Shown piece after piece: positions 15,798 to 25,369 of a stretch of 42,562 nucleotides of DNA. Position 1 is the stretch's first letter, and every line of letters starts with the position of its first letter. Both the position numbers and the translations under genes were made by a program. This DNA is from Terriglobia bacterium (GTDB lineage: Bacteria; Acidobacteriota; Terriglobia; Terriglobales; Acidobacteriaceae), in NCBI GenBank assembly GCA_020073215.1, contig JAIQFO010000041.1, forward strand, positions 1 to 42,562, written 5' to 3'. Below the pieces are notes generated by a model. It ran no database searches. It saw nothing but the letters and a program-made list of their open reading frames with translations, and was not told the DNA's origin.

Positions 15798-16393
15798 CTA
15801 CCGAGCATCACCCCAGACACCGGCAATCGAGCAGTTGCAGTGACGACAACGCCCCGCGCAGAGCTTGTTCTTCCCAAAAGGGGCGAGTGACAGATTTGTT
15901 GTATGCCTGAAGTTCGGCTCAACCGCAGTGCGAAGGCGTACTACTTCCGCCGTAAAGCGGCGCGGGAGCGATACCAGACGGGGCCCACTGCCTGTAAGAA
16001 GATGCGCGCCGTGACAGGACCGATATGCCTGAACTCTTGCAGCCTGCAAGAGAGCTCTTTGCGCGTTCTTGCCTGATTGAGAAGCCCGGTTATCGTGCCA
16101 TAGCGCTGCTTGAGTTCCCGGGCGACATCAAGGAGCTTTGTCGCAGTGGAAAAATCGTAGCGCACATAGTGCGCCTGATCCAGGAGCCGTCGGAGTTCAT
16201 TCCATCCCGCGCGGATAATGGCATCCGGGCGCACGAGTCCGGCCCTGACAAACTCCAAGTAGGCTCGCTCCGCAATGTCCTGCTGAATCGGCTTCCCGAA
16301 AAGAAGGCAGGCCAAGAACCACTTGAAGAGCTCCTCTTCCTTCCTTGATGCCAAATCGATCTCCAACTCGGCGACAACGCGCGGTTGCTGCAT
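15798..16393 (-). pseudogene. HhH-type (endonuclease III-like) protein, probable C-terminal frameshift
   Basis: The 150-codon frame from ATG 16393 has a helical domain (ELFKWFLACLLFGKPIQQDI) and a helix-hairpin-helix-like segment EFRHIGPVTARIFLQAVGPV, as in HhH-GPD DNA glycosylase relatives. It stops shortly after. The next frame continues with plausible protein (FTAEVVRLRTAVEPNFRHTT) and a cysteine cluster, C-x3-C-x2-C-x-C in KLCAGRCRHCNCSIAG, reaching a stop at 15798. A +1 shift near 15960 would join them. The catalytic Lys/Asp of glycosylases is not obvious. It may be a broken gene or an indel error. Confidence 0.5.
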
Positions 16394-16714
16394 GGCCTAT
16401 GCCTCTTTGCACCTCTATTCTGCATCACGGCCGGAGTTGTTTTTCTTTCATTTTAGGAAGGCTCCAATATGCGGCACTGACTCCGTCGACGCTGGTGCAA
16501 ACGTAACGGTTGGCGCTGGCTGAAAGGGTTGGCCCAAGTAACATTGGCCAGACTGGGGTTTGGGACCGCAAAAGCGGAGATCGCATCAGCAGCTCCTTTC
16601 GCGGGGAAGACGCCCGCAGCTGTCGCCGATACACAAACGCAGCCGCAGCCGAAATTGCCTCGGCTAAACCGGCAGGCGTAGCATTGGATTGGAAAAGCAG
16701 CCGCACTGAGACAA
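16394..16714. other. Intergenic region before the methyltransferase gene
   Basis: No gene can be supported. Open frames on both strands here have no start context or recognisable motifs. Probably contains the promoter of the plus-strand methyltransferase gene. Confidence 0.35.
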
Positions 16715-17521
16715 ATGCTCTTAAATCCGCTACTGGCGACACAGTCAACTACCCTGCACAAGAAGCCCAACCACAGGAATTCTCGTCGAATTTGCATTAC
16801 TGTGCTTTTCTCGGTGCTGGCCGGCGCTTTTGCCCTCGCTCAAAGCGACGAAGATAGTTTTCGTCAGCGGCGCGACGAAATGGTACGGACGCAGATTGCC
16901 GCGTCACGTTGGGGCGGAGCAGAAGCCGTACGCGACGCGCGTGTACTCGAAGCATTTCGGGAAGTACCGCGGCACAGATTTGCGCCTGCCGAGCTGGCGC
17001 CCCACGCCTACGAAGACCGCCCTTTACCGATCGGCTATGGGCAGACCATCTCACAGCCCTATATAGTGGCCAAAATGACGGAGCTCGTTGAGCCGAAGAA
17101 AGACTACCGCGCACTGGAAATTGGCACGGGGTCCGGCTACCAGGCTGCAATACTGTCTCGCCTGGTAGCAGAAGTCTACACAATCGAGATCGTGGAACCG
17201 TTGGGTGCAGCCGCGCGGAAGCGCCTGGCTGATCTCGGATACAGGAATGTTGACGTGCGCATCGAGGACGGTTACTACGGCTGGCCGGAGAAAGCGCCTT
17301 TCGACTGCATCGTGGTAACGGCTGCGGCGAATCTCATCCCGCCGCCGCTGATCGAGCAGCTCAAGCCCGGCGGGCGGATGGTGATCCCGGTTGGAAACCC
17401 CTTCCAAACACAAAGGCTCGTGCTGGTGAGCAAGGGCACCAAGGGCTCGCGCGATATCCGAGTGCAGGACATTATGCCGGTGATGTTTGTGCCTCTGGTC
17501 GGCGGGCTGGACAGAAAGTAA
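16715..17521 (+). CDS. pcm: Exported protein-L-isoaspartate O-methyltransferase
   Basis: Transfers methyl from S-adenosylmethionine to L-isoaspartyl residues, starting repair of damaged proteins. Seen: RHRFAPAELAPHAYEDRPLPI, the signature loop YGQTISQPYIVAKM (109-122), SAM site ALEIGTGSGYQAAIL (134-148) and FDCIVVTAAA. The C-terminal part is normal. Unusually, a hydrophobic segment (ICITVLFSVLAGAFALAQ, about 27-43) with a preceding Arg pair looks like a Sec signal peptide, so the enzyme is predicted to work in the periplasm, where SAM supply is puzzling. The ATG at 16715 gives a long basic n-region; no better start is visible. Confidence 0.88.
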   Translation: MLLNPLLATQSTTLHKKPNHRNSRRICITVLFSVLAGAFALAQSDEDSFRQRRDEMVRTQIAASRWGGAEAVRDARVLEAFREVPRHRFAPAELAPHAYEDRPLPIGYGQTISQPYIVAKMTELVEPKKDYRALEIGTGSGYQAAILSRLVAEVYTIEIVEPLGAAARKRLADLGYRNVDVRIEDGYYGWPEKAPFDCIVVTAAANLIPPPLIEQLKPGGRMVIPVGNPFQTQRLVLVSKGTKGSRDIRVQDIMPVMFVPLVGGLDRK

Positions 17522-17615
17522 GCCGGCAACTTGAAGAACAGGCTACGTTGACAGGTAGGCGTCTGATGAGCCGCTGCGTTGATCTGTTTCCGCCCGTGGT
17601 CAGGTTTCTCCCAGC

Positions 17616-20114
17616 ATGAGGCGCCGGGAAGCAGTGCTTTTTCTGGTCTCGGCTGCGGTGCTGGCCGATGAGGTGGTGCTAGTGCGCGCCTTCTCTTTCG
17701 GCCTATGGCATCACTTCGCCTACATGGTGATATCGATCGCGCTGCTCGGCTTTGGTGCGAGCGGCACGCTGCTTGCGGTGTTGGCGCGAGCAAGAACGCG
17801 GTGGGGTACCGGATACACGTCGCCCATCCCCCGCGTGGCCTGGCTTGCGGCCGCCGTGCTGTTCGCGTTGACGCTGCCAGTATCGTTCGAGCTCGCGCAG
17901 AAGATACCTTTCGACCCGTTTCTCATAGTCTGGGAACGGCAGCAGTTTTTCTATCTTGTCTGCTACTACCTCGTGCTGTTTGTGCCGTTCTTCGCGGCGG
18001 CCACCGTGATTGGCCTCGCGCTGATCACCGAATCGGACGAAAGCCCTCGGCTTTACTTCTACAACCTCATCGGTTCGGCGGCAGGTGCGGCGCTCGGCGT
18101 GGGGCTCTTAGAGATCGTACCGGTGGAGTACGCTGTGCTGGCTATCGCCGGGCTGGCACAGGCTGCTGCGGTATTCGCTCTACTCGTTGTGGCGAGGCCA
18201 CTAGCAGCGCAGGGTAACCGGCGAATTGCGGTACTCGCCGTAGTGCCAATGGCAGCGTTGATTTACTATGCAATCCACCCGCCGGAGGTGCGACTCTCCC
18301 AGTACAAGGGGCTCAGCTATGCGCTGAACCTCCCTGGAGCACGCCGCGTAGCCACGCTTTCAAGTGCGATGAGTCGCGTCGATGTTGTCGCGAGCCCAGC
18401 CATTCGCCAAGCACCGGGGCTCTCGCTGGCCACGCCGCCAGAAGCCGCGATACCGCCCCAGCTGGGCCTGTTTGTGGATGCGGAGTCCGCCGGAGCCGTG
18501 ACCAGGTTCGATGGCGATACTGGCAAGCTCGCCTACCTCGACTGGATGACTACGGCGGCTCCCTATTACGCGATGGCAGAATCGCCCCAAGTGTGTGTCT
18601 TGGGATCGGGTGGCGGCGCGGCCGTCCTCTTGGCGCTGCATCACGGGGCGCGGCACGTGGATGCCGTCGAACTGGATGCCAATGTAGTAAGGCTGGTCCG
18701 CGAAACATTCCACAACTTCAGCGGTGCCCTCTACAATCGACCTGATGTGAGCGTCCATATCGCCGAAGCGCGCGCTTTCGTGGAAGCCGCGTCCACGCAA
18801 TGGGACATGATTGACCTTTCGCTAGTGGACTCGTTTGCCGCCGCAGCCGTCGGCCTGGGTGCTGTCAATGAGAGCTACTTGTACACGCAGGAGGCCTTCG
18901 AGACCTACCTGCGACATCTGCGCCCCGGAGGCTTTTTGGCGGTGACGCGTTGGGTGCGCGAGCCACCACGTGACGAGTTGAAACTATTTGCCACCGCAGT
19001 CGCTGCGTTGGAGCACATGGACCGGCGGCCGGCAGAACGTTTAGTGCTGGTGCGGAGTTGGGCAACCGTAACGCTCTTAGTGAAGCGGGAGCCGTTCACC
19101 GCACCTGAATTGATAAGACTGCGCCATTGGGTCGAAGAGCGTTTGTTCGACTCGGCTTACTTCCCCGGCATTGCCCCGGGCGAGGGAAATCGGTTCAACG
19201 TGCTCGCGCGCGACTCTTACGCCGAAGCCGCCGACGCCTTGCTGGCCGGAGGCGCTCGGCGAGATCGTTTTTTTCGCGAGTATGCCTTCTTCTTGCAGCC
19301 AGCGAGTGATGACTGCCCGTATTTCTTCCATTTCTTCCGTTGGCGCGCTCTGCCTATGATGCTCAGCACCGCGGGCTTTGCCTGGATTCCATTTGTCGAG
19401 TGGGGCTACCTGATCCTGGTGGCAACGCTGATCCAAGCAGTATTGCTCGGTGGCTTGTTTATCATGTTGCCCCTGGTTCTGTTGCGGCGCCACACGGGAC
19501 TGACCGAGGCTGTGCCATCGCGTTTGCGATCCGACTGGAGTTCCCGGTTGCTTGTTCTCGTCTACTTTCTGGCCTTGGGTGTTGGTTACTTGTTCGTGGA
19601 GATGGCGCTGATCCAACGGTTGGTGTTCTTTCTGGCCAACCCTGTTTATGCGATAGCGGCCGTGCTGGCTGGACTCCTACTTGTATCGGGTTTAGGCAGT
19701 GGATGGGCTGCCCGGCGCCTGCGGGATAGAAGCTCGGCGGCGCGGCTTGCTTGCTGGGCGGCACTCGCCGTGGCCGCCATCGCCATCGTGTACGCGTTTG
19801 CGCTACGTGCAGCGCTCATGCCTTTACTCGGTTGGTCGCTCGCCGCGCGCATGGTGGTAGCGTTCGTGGCGATGTTGCCACTGGCAGCCATGGGCATGCT
19901 CTTTCCGTTGGGAATGCGTTACCTCGGCCGCAGCCATGCAGAACTCCTACCCTGGGCTTGGGCAATCAACGGCTGCGCCTCGGTGGTGGCCACTTCGCTA
20001 GCGACTTTGCTCGCGTTGGGGGCTGGGCTCGTTACCTTACTAGTTGCTGCGGCAGCGTGCTACGTCGTTGCAGCACTAGTAGCGCGCCAGTGGGAGCCTC
20101 TTCCGGACGCGTGA
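17616..20114 (+). CDS. Multi-spanning membrane protein with spermidine-synthase-like methyltransferase domain
   Basis: An 832-residue fusion. The N-terminal about 230 residues form several membrane helices (for example LLGFGASGTLLAVLA, FVPFFAAATVIGLALI). A soluble Rossmann domain follows (about 300-470) with SAM/dcSAM-binding VCVLGSGGGAAVLLAL and acidic DAVELDANVVRL, typical of spermidine-synthase-like proteins. A second membrane block of about six helices ends the protein. It lacks obvious aminopropyltransferase substrate residues, so polyamine synthesis is not implied; this family is widespread and uncharacterised in Acidobacteriota. It starts 94 bp after the isoaspartate methyltransferase gene, possibly co-transcribed. 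Confidence 0.8.
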   Translation: MRRREAVLFLVSAAVLADEVVLVRAFSFGLWHHFAYMVISIALLGFGASGTLLAVLARARTRWGTGYTSPIPRVAWLAAAVLFALTLPVSFELAQKIPFDPFLIVWERQQFFYLVCYYLVLFVPFFAAATVIGLALITESDESPRLYFYNLIGSAAGAALGVGLLEIVPVEYAVLAIAGLAQAAAVFALLVVARPLAAQGNRRIAVLAVVPMAALIYYAIHPPEVRLSQYKGLSYALNLPGARRVATLSSAMSRVDVVASPAIRQAPGLSLATPPEAAIPPQLGLFVDAESAGAVTRFDGDTGKLAYLDWMTTAAPYYAMAESPQVCVLGSGGGAAVLLALHHGARHVDAVELDANVVRLVRETFHNFSGALYNRPDVSVHIAEARAFVEAASTQWDMIDLSLVDSFAAAAVGLGAVNESYLYTQEAFETYLRHLRPGGFLAVTRWVREPPRDELKLFATAVAALEHMDRRPAERLVLVRSWATVTLLVKREPFTAPELIRLRHWVEERLFDSAYFPGIAPGEGNRFNVLARDSYAEAADALLAGGARRDRFFREYAFFLQPASDDCPYFFHFFRWRALPMMLSTAGFAWIPFVEWGYLILVATLIQAVLLGGLFIMLPLVLLRRHTGLTEAVPSRLRSDWSSRLLVLVYFLALGVGYLFVEMALIQRLVFFLANPVYAIAAVLAGLLLVSGLGSGWAARRLRDRSSAARLACWAALAVAAIAIVYAFALRAALMPLLGWSLAARMVVAFVAMLPLAAMGMLFPLGMRYLGRSHAELLPWAWAINGCASVVATSLATLLALGAGLVTLLVAAAACYVVAALVARQWEPLPDA

Positions 20115-20135
20115 TCGCAGACGTGGTGATACGGC

Positions 20136-20526
20136 CGATTTTGAGAACCGAGGTTCGAGGAATTCGCCCAGCTTGGCTGTCGCCCTGAATTGCGGAATAG
20201 GATCCAGTTCCTTGAAGGCGGAGGTAAACGCATTGGAGAGACTCCAGATCGTCCGCGGTCGGAACTCGTCTTATTGCGGCTCGAAGTACAAGTCGTGCAC
20301 AGTGCGAGCGAGGTGTTTCGGGGCTTCGAGTTTGCCCTCCACGAAGGCCTCGTAGATGCGTAGATGACCACCTTGGCGGTGACGTCCGTCAGTTCACTTC
20401 GCTGCCAGGCTCCCACCTGCTTCCGCATCGGCTGGAAGTTCCGCTGCATTCGGTCGACACCAACCGAGATGCAATCGATGAGCGAGAACGACTTCGAGTG
20501 TTTCGCGAGCACCGGGCGTAAACACA
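20136..20526 (-). pseudogene. Dispersed gene-fragment repeat, copy B (frameshifted)
   Basis: Second copy of the repeat seen at 10816-11204. It reads VLAKHSKSFSLIDCISVGVD and on to SNAFTSAFKELDPIPQF across two frames. A perfect 8-bp tandem duplication (CGTAGATG at 20351-20358 and 20359-20366), absent from copies A and C, destroys the frame, and the 3' end including the stop codon is lost. It lies 22 bp after the spermidine-synthase-like gene, antisense to it. Confidence 0.65.
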
Positions 20527-20893
20527 CCGGTGGCAATGTCCCCGAATTCTAGAGGTCCTGAGGTCCAACTTGCTCGAAGAAGACTTCTGGCCCGGGTACT
20601 AATAGGAATTATGCAGCGCATCCACTGTGATGGTACCGAAGCAAGGGATGACTACGGTAACGGGAATACCACGCCACGGCGTTGACTGCGGAGTGGCATG
20701 CACTTACCGTGGGAATGAGTAGTGTTTACCGATCGCCAAGTTAGGACTGGCGACCTCTCCCGGCAGACGTTGAACCCCGGTAGAACAGCGCCGAGGCAAG
20801 CAAATCGACCTGAATCATTGGAAACATGAACTTAAAGTTCCTCCTGTCCTCATCATCGCCGTACCGATGTCTTTCGCGCCGGAGCGCCACCCG
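20527..20893. other. Intergenic region before the protease gene
   Basis: Nothing gene-like is seen on either strand. It must hold the promoter for the secreted protease, but no strong -35/-10 pair was recognised. Confidence 0.35.
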
Positions 20894-22588
20894 ATGAAAC
20901 GAATTTGCTGGTCTGTCGCAATCTTGTTCGCCTGTGTCTTTGCCGCGCAGTCTCAATCGCGTCCCGTCAAGGTCCACGTTCATGTGATTCTGGTGGACTC
21001 CGAACTGAACCAGAAACCCGTGCCCTTCCTGAACGTGACGTTGAAAGGCGCTGCGACCTCCTCAGACGTGAAAACGCGACTCGACGGCGCCGCCGAAACC
21101 ACTCTTCCGCCTGGTGCCTACACAGTGACCACGGCCAAACCCGTCGATTTCGACGGCAAGCGCTATTCCTGGTCCCTGCGCGTGACGCTCACAGGCGCCG
21201 AGAAAACTATCGATCTGACCAACGAGAACGCCAAGGCAGAGGATAACGACGTTGCGGCTCCGCCTCGCTCCTCGGGCGCATCCAGCGGCGACCTGACCGA
21301 ACAATTCAAGAAACTGAAGAACACGGTGGTAACCGTGATCAGCGAATCCGGCCACGGCACGGGCTTCTTCGTGGATGGAAAGGGCCTGATCCTGACCAAC
21401 CAGCATGTGGTGGCGCAATCGCAATATCTGGCTGTGCAATTTGACCGCGAGCACAAGATCGCCGCCCGGCTGATCGCCTCGGATGCGCAGAAGGATGTTG
21501 CCCTGCTCTGGGTTAACATGAGCGCCCTGCCCAGCGCCATGTCGGCAGTGTTGGCCCGTTCCAGCGGCAGCCACGCGCCCGTGCAGGAAGGCGAGCGCGT
21601 CTTCACCATCGGCAGCCCACTCAGCCTGGACAAGATCATCACCACCGGCATCGTCAGCAAAGTGGACGCGCACACCATCATGTCCGACATCAACATTAAC
21701 CCCGGAAATTCCGGAGGACCGCTGTTCAACAACGCCGGCCATGTGGTCGGGTTGACGACTTTTGGCACGAGCGCGGAAAGAGGCCCGGGCGTTTCCGGTG
21801 TGGTGCGTATTGAGGAAGCGCTGGCGCTGCTCGAGGAGAATCGCGGCAAGGCCACGGGCACTCCCCCGCCGGCCGCCCTCCTTCCCGTCGAACCGTTGAC
21901 GCCGTATCCGGTGGAAGGCTTGAAGGCAGCCTTACAGGGAGAAAAATTCGATGCCCGGCCGTATTACCTGAACGCCGGAGATTTCGAAGTCGCACTCTCC
22001 ACCCCGCCGTTCGATTACCGCGAAGAAGAAGAAGGTCGTCTGCGCGCCGAACGCACCCAAAAACGGCGCAACCGCAGGGACTCCAACAGCCCGGACGCCG
22101 CCCAGCAAGACGCAAACCGCGAGGACTCCCCGCGCGACTGGCAATCGGAAACCGGCGGCCACCGGGCCGTTCTGGGCATCTATGTTGTGCCCAAGGTCCG
22201 GGAAGGGTTCGGCTCCGCTTTTTCCCGCAGCCTGCGCAACGGCTATGGTGCAGCCAACCTGAAGTTCAAAACCGATTTCCAGAGCATGGAGCTCTTCTGC
22301 GGAGAAAAGGAAGTTCAGCCAATTCATCCGGGAAGAATTCCCCTCACGGTCAACGTCCGCAATGCGTCTGTGAAACTGGAAGATTCCACCTATAAGGGAG
22401 CCTACTTCTATCCGCCGGACGCCGTAAATCCTCAATGCGGTACGGTCAAGCTCGCCATTTATTCCTCGAAGAGCGAAGAGCCTGTCGTCAAAACTCTTGA
22501 TGGCAACATCGTAGCCCGCATCTGGGCCGACTTCGACGCCTTCCGCCGGGCCGACGCGGAAGCGCGTTCCACTCAAGCCCAGAAGTAG
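20894..22588 (+). CDS. Secreted trypsin-like serine protease with extra C-terminal region
   Basis: 564 residues from ATG 20894, the start giving a clean signal peptide (MKRICWSVAILFACVFAAQS); an in-frame ATG at 20867 adds nine hydrophilic residues. A beta-sandwich-like region (about 24-110, carboxypeptidase-regulatory-like) precedes a DegP/trypsin-type domain (about 135-320) with catalytic His171 (TNQHVV), Asp201 (KDVALLWV) and Ser273 (NPGNSGGPLF). No PDZ domain follows. Instead there is a charged Arg/Asp/Gln-rich linker (about 385-430) and a C-terminal domain of unknown type (about 435-555). Likely a periplasmic or secreted quality-control or processing protease. Confidence 0.85.
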   Translation: MKRICWSVAILFACVFAAQSQSRPVKVHVHVILVDSELNQKPVPFLNVTLKGAATSSDVKTRLDGAAETTLPPGAYTVTTAKPVDFDGKRYSWSLRVTLTGAEKTIDLTNENAKAEDNDVAAPPRSSGASSGDLTEQFKKLKNTVVTVISESGHGTGFFVDGKGLILTNQHVVAQSQYLAVQFDREHKIAARLIASDAQKDVALLWVNMSALPSAMSAVLARSSGSHAPVQEGERVFTIGSPLSLDKIITTGIVSKVDAHTIMSDININPGNSGGPLFNNAGHVVGLTTFGTSAERGPGVSGVVRIEEALALLEENRGKATGTPPPAALLPVEPLTPYPVEGLKAALQGEKFDARPYYLNAGDFEVALSTPPFDYREEEEGRLRAERTQKRRNRRDSNSPDAAQQDANREDSPRDWQSETGGHRAVLGIYVVPKVREGFGSAFSRSLRNGYGAANLKFKTDFQSMELFCGEKEVQPIHPGRIPLTVNVRNASVKLEDSTYKGAYFYPPDAVNPQCGTVKLAIYSSKSEEPVVKTLDGNIVARIWADFDAFRRADAEARSTQAQK

Positions 22589-22987
22589 CAGTTACGCGGA
22601 GCAACGAGGTCAAGATGTCGCCGAGTACGCCGTCATGCTAGCGATTATCTTAGTGATCGTGATTGGCACGATCCGTTTGTCGGGTCGAACACCAACGATC
22701 TGTTTTCGTCTGCGGGCAGCGCGATCCACTAGACACAACCGCGATTAGGGTACCTCAGAATGCCTCACGGCACGTGCGTATATTGGCCATCGTAGTCGGA
22801 TTGCCGAAGTACTCGGCAGCGATTCGGACTCCGCATTCCGAATAATGGTGACTCGCTTTACCCCTTACCACTGGAACAATTCTTGAACTTGAGCGAGGCA
22901 TTCCTCTATTCCCTAGGTTGCCCTTCCAGGCCTATTCCAATAGTCCAAACCCAATGAAGTCAGATGCAAATAGGCGACGCTGGGTCG
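22589..22987. other. Gene-free region between the protease gene and repeat copy C
   Basis: Nothing recognisable. Short open frames lack start context and motifs. Confidence 0.35.
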
Positions 22988-23374
22988 CTAGAACGATTGG
23001 GAAAGCCGAGCCTCAAGGAATTCGCCTAGCTTGGCTGTCGCCTTGAACTGCGGGATGGGATCCAGTTCCTTGAATGCAGAAGTGAACGCATTGGAGAGAC
23101 TCCAGAACGTTCGCGGCCGGAATTCCTCGTACTCGGGCTCGAAGTACAGGTCATGCACGGTGCGGGCAAGGTGTTTCGGAGCTTCGAGTCTGCCCTCCAC
23201 GAATGCCTCGTAGATGACCACCTTCGCGGTCACGTCCGTTAGTTCGCTCCTCTGCCAAGCCTCCACCTGCTTGCGCATCGGCTCGAAGTTGCGCTGCATT
23301 CGGTCGACGCCAACCGAGATGCAGTCGATGAGCGAGAAGGACTTCGAGTGCTTCGCGAGGACCGGCGTAAAGAC
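22988..23374 (-). pseudogene. Dispersed gene-fragment repeat, copy C
   Basis: Third copy of the repeat, with an unbroken frame GVFTPVLAKHSKSFSLIDC through LSNAFTSAFKELDPIPQFKA to QSF and the TAG stop, like copy A. Upstream in the same frame there is a TAG near 23410, so the N-terminal domain is missing and no good start exists except an internal ATG at 23299. The motif IATGVF that precedes this segment in copy B also appears in another frame at about 23515, 140 bp further 5', hinting at an internal duplication or insertion. Confidence 0.6.
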
Positions 23375-23753
23375 GCCATAAACAATATGGCAAAGGAGAG
23401 TGTGATTCTACAGTTACGTTTAGCGGCGATCAGCTTCGTCCAGTTCGCAGAAATGGGGGTTGGAGGCCTGATGGTGGAGCAACTCATTGAGTCAAACCCA
23501 GTGTCTTCATCTGACCGCGAACACGCCTGTGGCAATATTGTTAACGCCAACCGTCGTGGCGCGGTGGCTGAGAAAATCGTCGTTCTCAACGCACGCGCTC
23601 GCTATCGCCAGGTTGTCCGCTTTGCCGGCCCAATTGATCAGCTGTGTTGGTCGGCAAAGGGAGCCGGCAGCCATACCAGCCATTGAAGGCCGATCAGTAC
23701 CACTGTAAGCAATCGAGATGCGAGCAGAGCGGAAACGTCCCGGCGGAATCGAA
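23375..23753. other. Degenerate stretch between repeat copy C and the NTPase remnant
   Basis: Minus-strand frames here have coding-like fragments (for example LINWAGKADNLAIASACVEN up to IATGVF) that may be upstream pieces of the repeated gene, but no intact gene can be supported. Confidence 0.3.
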
Positions 23754-25335
23754 TCATGCGACGGTGGTGCCTTGAGGGCTCTGAGGTTCTGCCCAACCCC
23801 TGGCCTTTCCATAAGCCTCCCGCGTGAGCTTTAAAGCTATCTGGAATTCTGGGGCATGGGTACTCTGCGAGAGTACTTTGTTCCACTGATCAGTATCACT
23901 CCCACATTCTTCGGCGTATGCCGCGGCAGCGAGAAACTCAGCAACCGGATCGAGCGCAAATCGGAGTCGAGTGTCAATGCCCTCTGGCTTCTCTAGAAGC
24001 ACTCCATTCATTCTCAGGCGAACGGTTGGGTCAGAAGAGGCACTTACCACCTCCCCGGCTGCCTTCAATTCAGCAATCGCATCGTTCCTGGAAAACTCCT
24101 TTGGGACATAGTCCTTCCCAACAGCAGTCTTTCCCAGGATCTTCGCGACTTTAAGCATCCTATCTTTATCGAGAAAATGCTGGGCAGACGGGTCTTCCGG
24201 GTTCACCTGCCGTAGGTGACGAAGGTAGACATCGGGCAGTGAGCGAGGCAATTCATTGAGTTCGCTGCCCGTCTGCAGAAGCCGAACAGCCTGCTCAACA
24301 AACAGCCGAACTGGGAGTGGAACCAGAGGTACATCCTCTTCGCCCTCTTGGGTCCTCAGCCGGATGAGGGCTGCCAGCCGCTCCCCAAGTTTGAGTTGTT
24401 CCTGAATGCTTGAAAAAGGCTTGGTGCGCCGCCCCAGCTCGTCGTGGCTGGCATCGGTTAGAAACACAGCAAGCAAGCCAGTCATGAAGTTCAAGAGAGT
24501 TGCCGAATTGAGCGGTTGGGGATAAATACAAACGCTCTGGCTGCCGTCGATTGTGAGAGGTGTTCGAGACGTCAGAACCAGGCATCCAATCCGTACAGAC
24601 CTATAGATCGTTTCGATGTATCGCTGCGTAACAGGGGAACGTTCTGAAAGGCGGTCCACGAAGACGAGCAGGCGCTGTTTCTTTAGAAGGGCAGAGAAAA
24701 GGTCGTCTTCGATCTCCTGATCGGGCAGGGCTGCTAACAGTTTCCCTTTCACAACTGCTGGCAGCGGATTCTTTTCAGGATGGAGTTCCTCATCGACCCA
24801 CACCGGCAACATTGGATGGTCACCTAGTCCCGTACCCGGCCCGTTCTGAAAGGCCCACTGTCCTATCTGGCGTGCGAGAGTTGTCTTGCCAGCACCGCCG
24901 GGGCCGACGATCTGCATCGTCGAGCGCGGGTGCCTCACGACTTTCCTGATCTCTGCGGCATCAGGTCGCTCAACCAGGGTGCCAGAGAATGGATTCCCGA
25001 CCCGAATGGGCAGCGCGATGTAAATCGACTGCGAACTCGACGAGCGGCCCTCGAAACACGCAGACGCTGCGGATTCAACGTCGGTCTTCCATGCGGTACC
25101 TATAGCTAATCAGTCGTTCATTAGCTTCGCTAACCTTTAACTGGGACGGAAGATTCTTCACGGCCTCCCATTTGGCCTTCACAACGAACTCAGACTCGAA
25201 TCTGGTATAAATGTCTAGCAGGTCAATCGATAGATATGGCTGATTGCCACAATCCCCTGCATCCGCTAATGCGAATTGATGACCTTCTGCAACAATTTGG
25301 TTTAAACCTGCCGTTTTGTGGACCAATGGAACACC
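23754..25335 (-). pseudogene. NACHT/STAND-like NTPase, frameshifted and truncated
   Basis: The 394-codon main frame carries a P-loop (IVGPGGAGKTTLARQIG), a Walker B-like strand LLVFVDRLSE, and LVLTSRTPL, followed by helical regions ending LDPVAEFLAAAAYAEECG, a pattern of NACHT/STAND ATPases. There is no good start: the frame is open upstream (AWKTDVESAASACFEGRSSS) to a TGA at about 25120, exactly where a second frame (25075-25335: SIDLLDIYTRFESEFVVKAK) ends. A single indel near 25100 would join them. Even joined, the N-terminus is missing. Such ATPases often act in signalling or anti-phage defence; this copy looks dead. Confidence 0.6.
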
Positions 25336-25369
25336 TTAAAGAGGATTTGTCGAACATGGGTGAGCCGCA

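Noticed and set aside
21062..21742. 226-codon minus-strand frame inside the protease gene
   Set aside because: Shadow of the trypsin-like domain; no start context.
23507..23812. 101-codon minus-strand frame after the NTPase remnant
   Set aside because: No start signal or motif; treated as degenerate sequence, perhaps a piece of the repeated gene.
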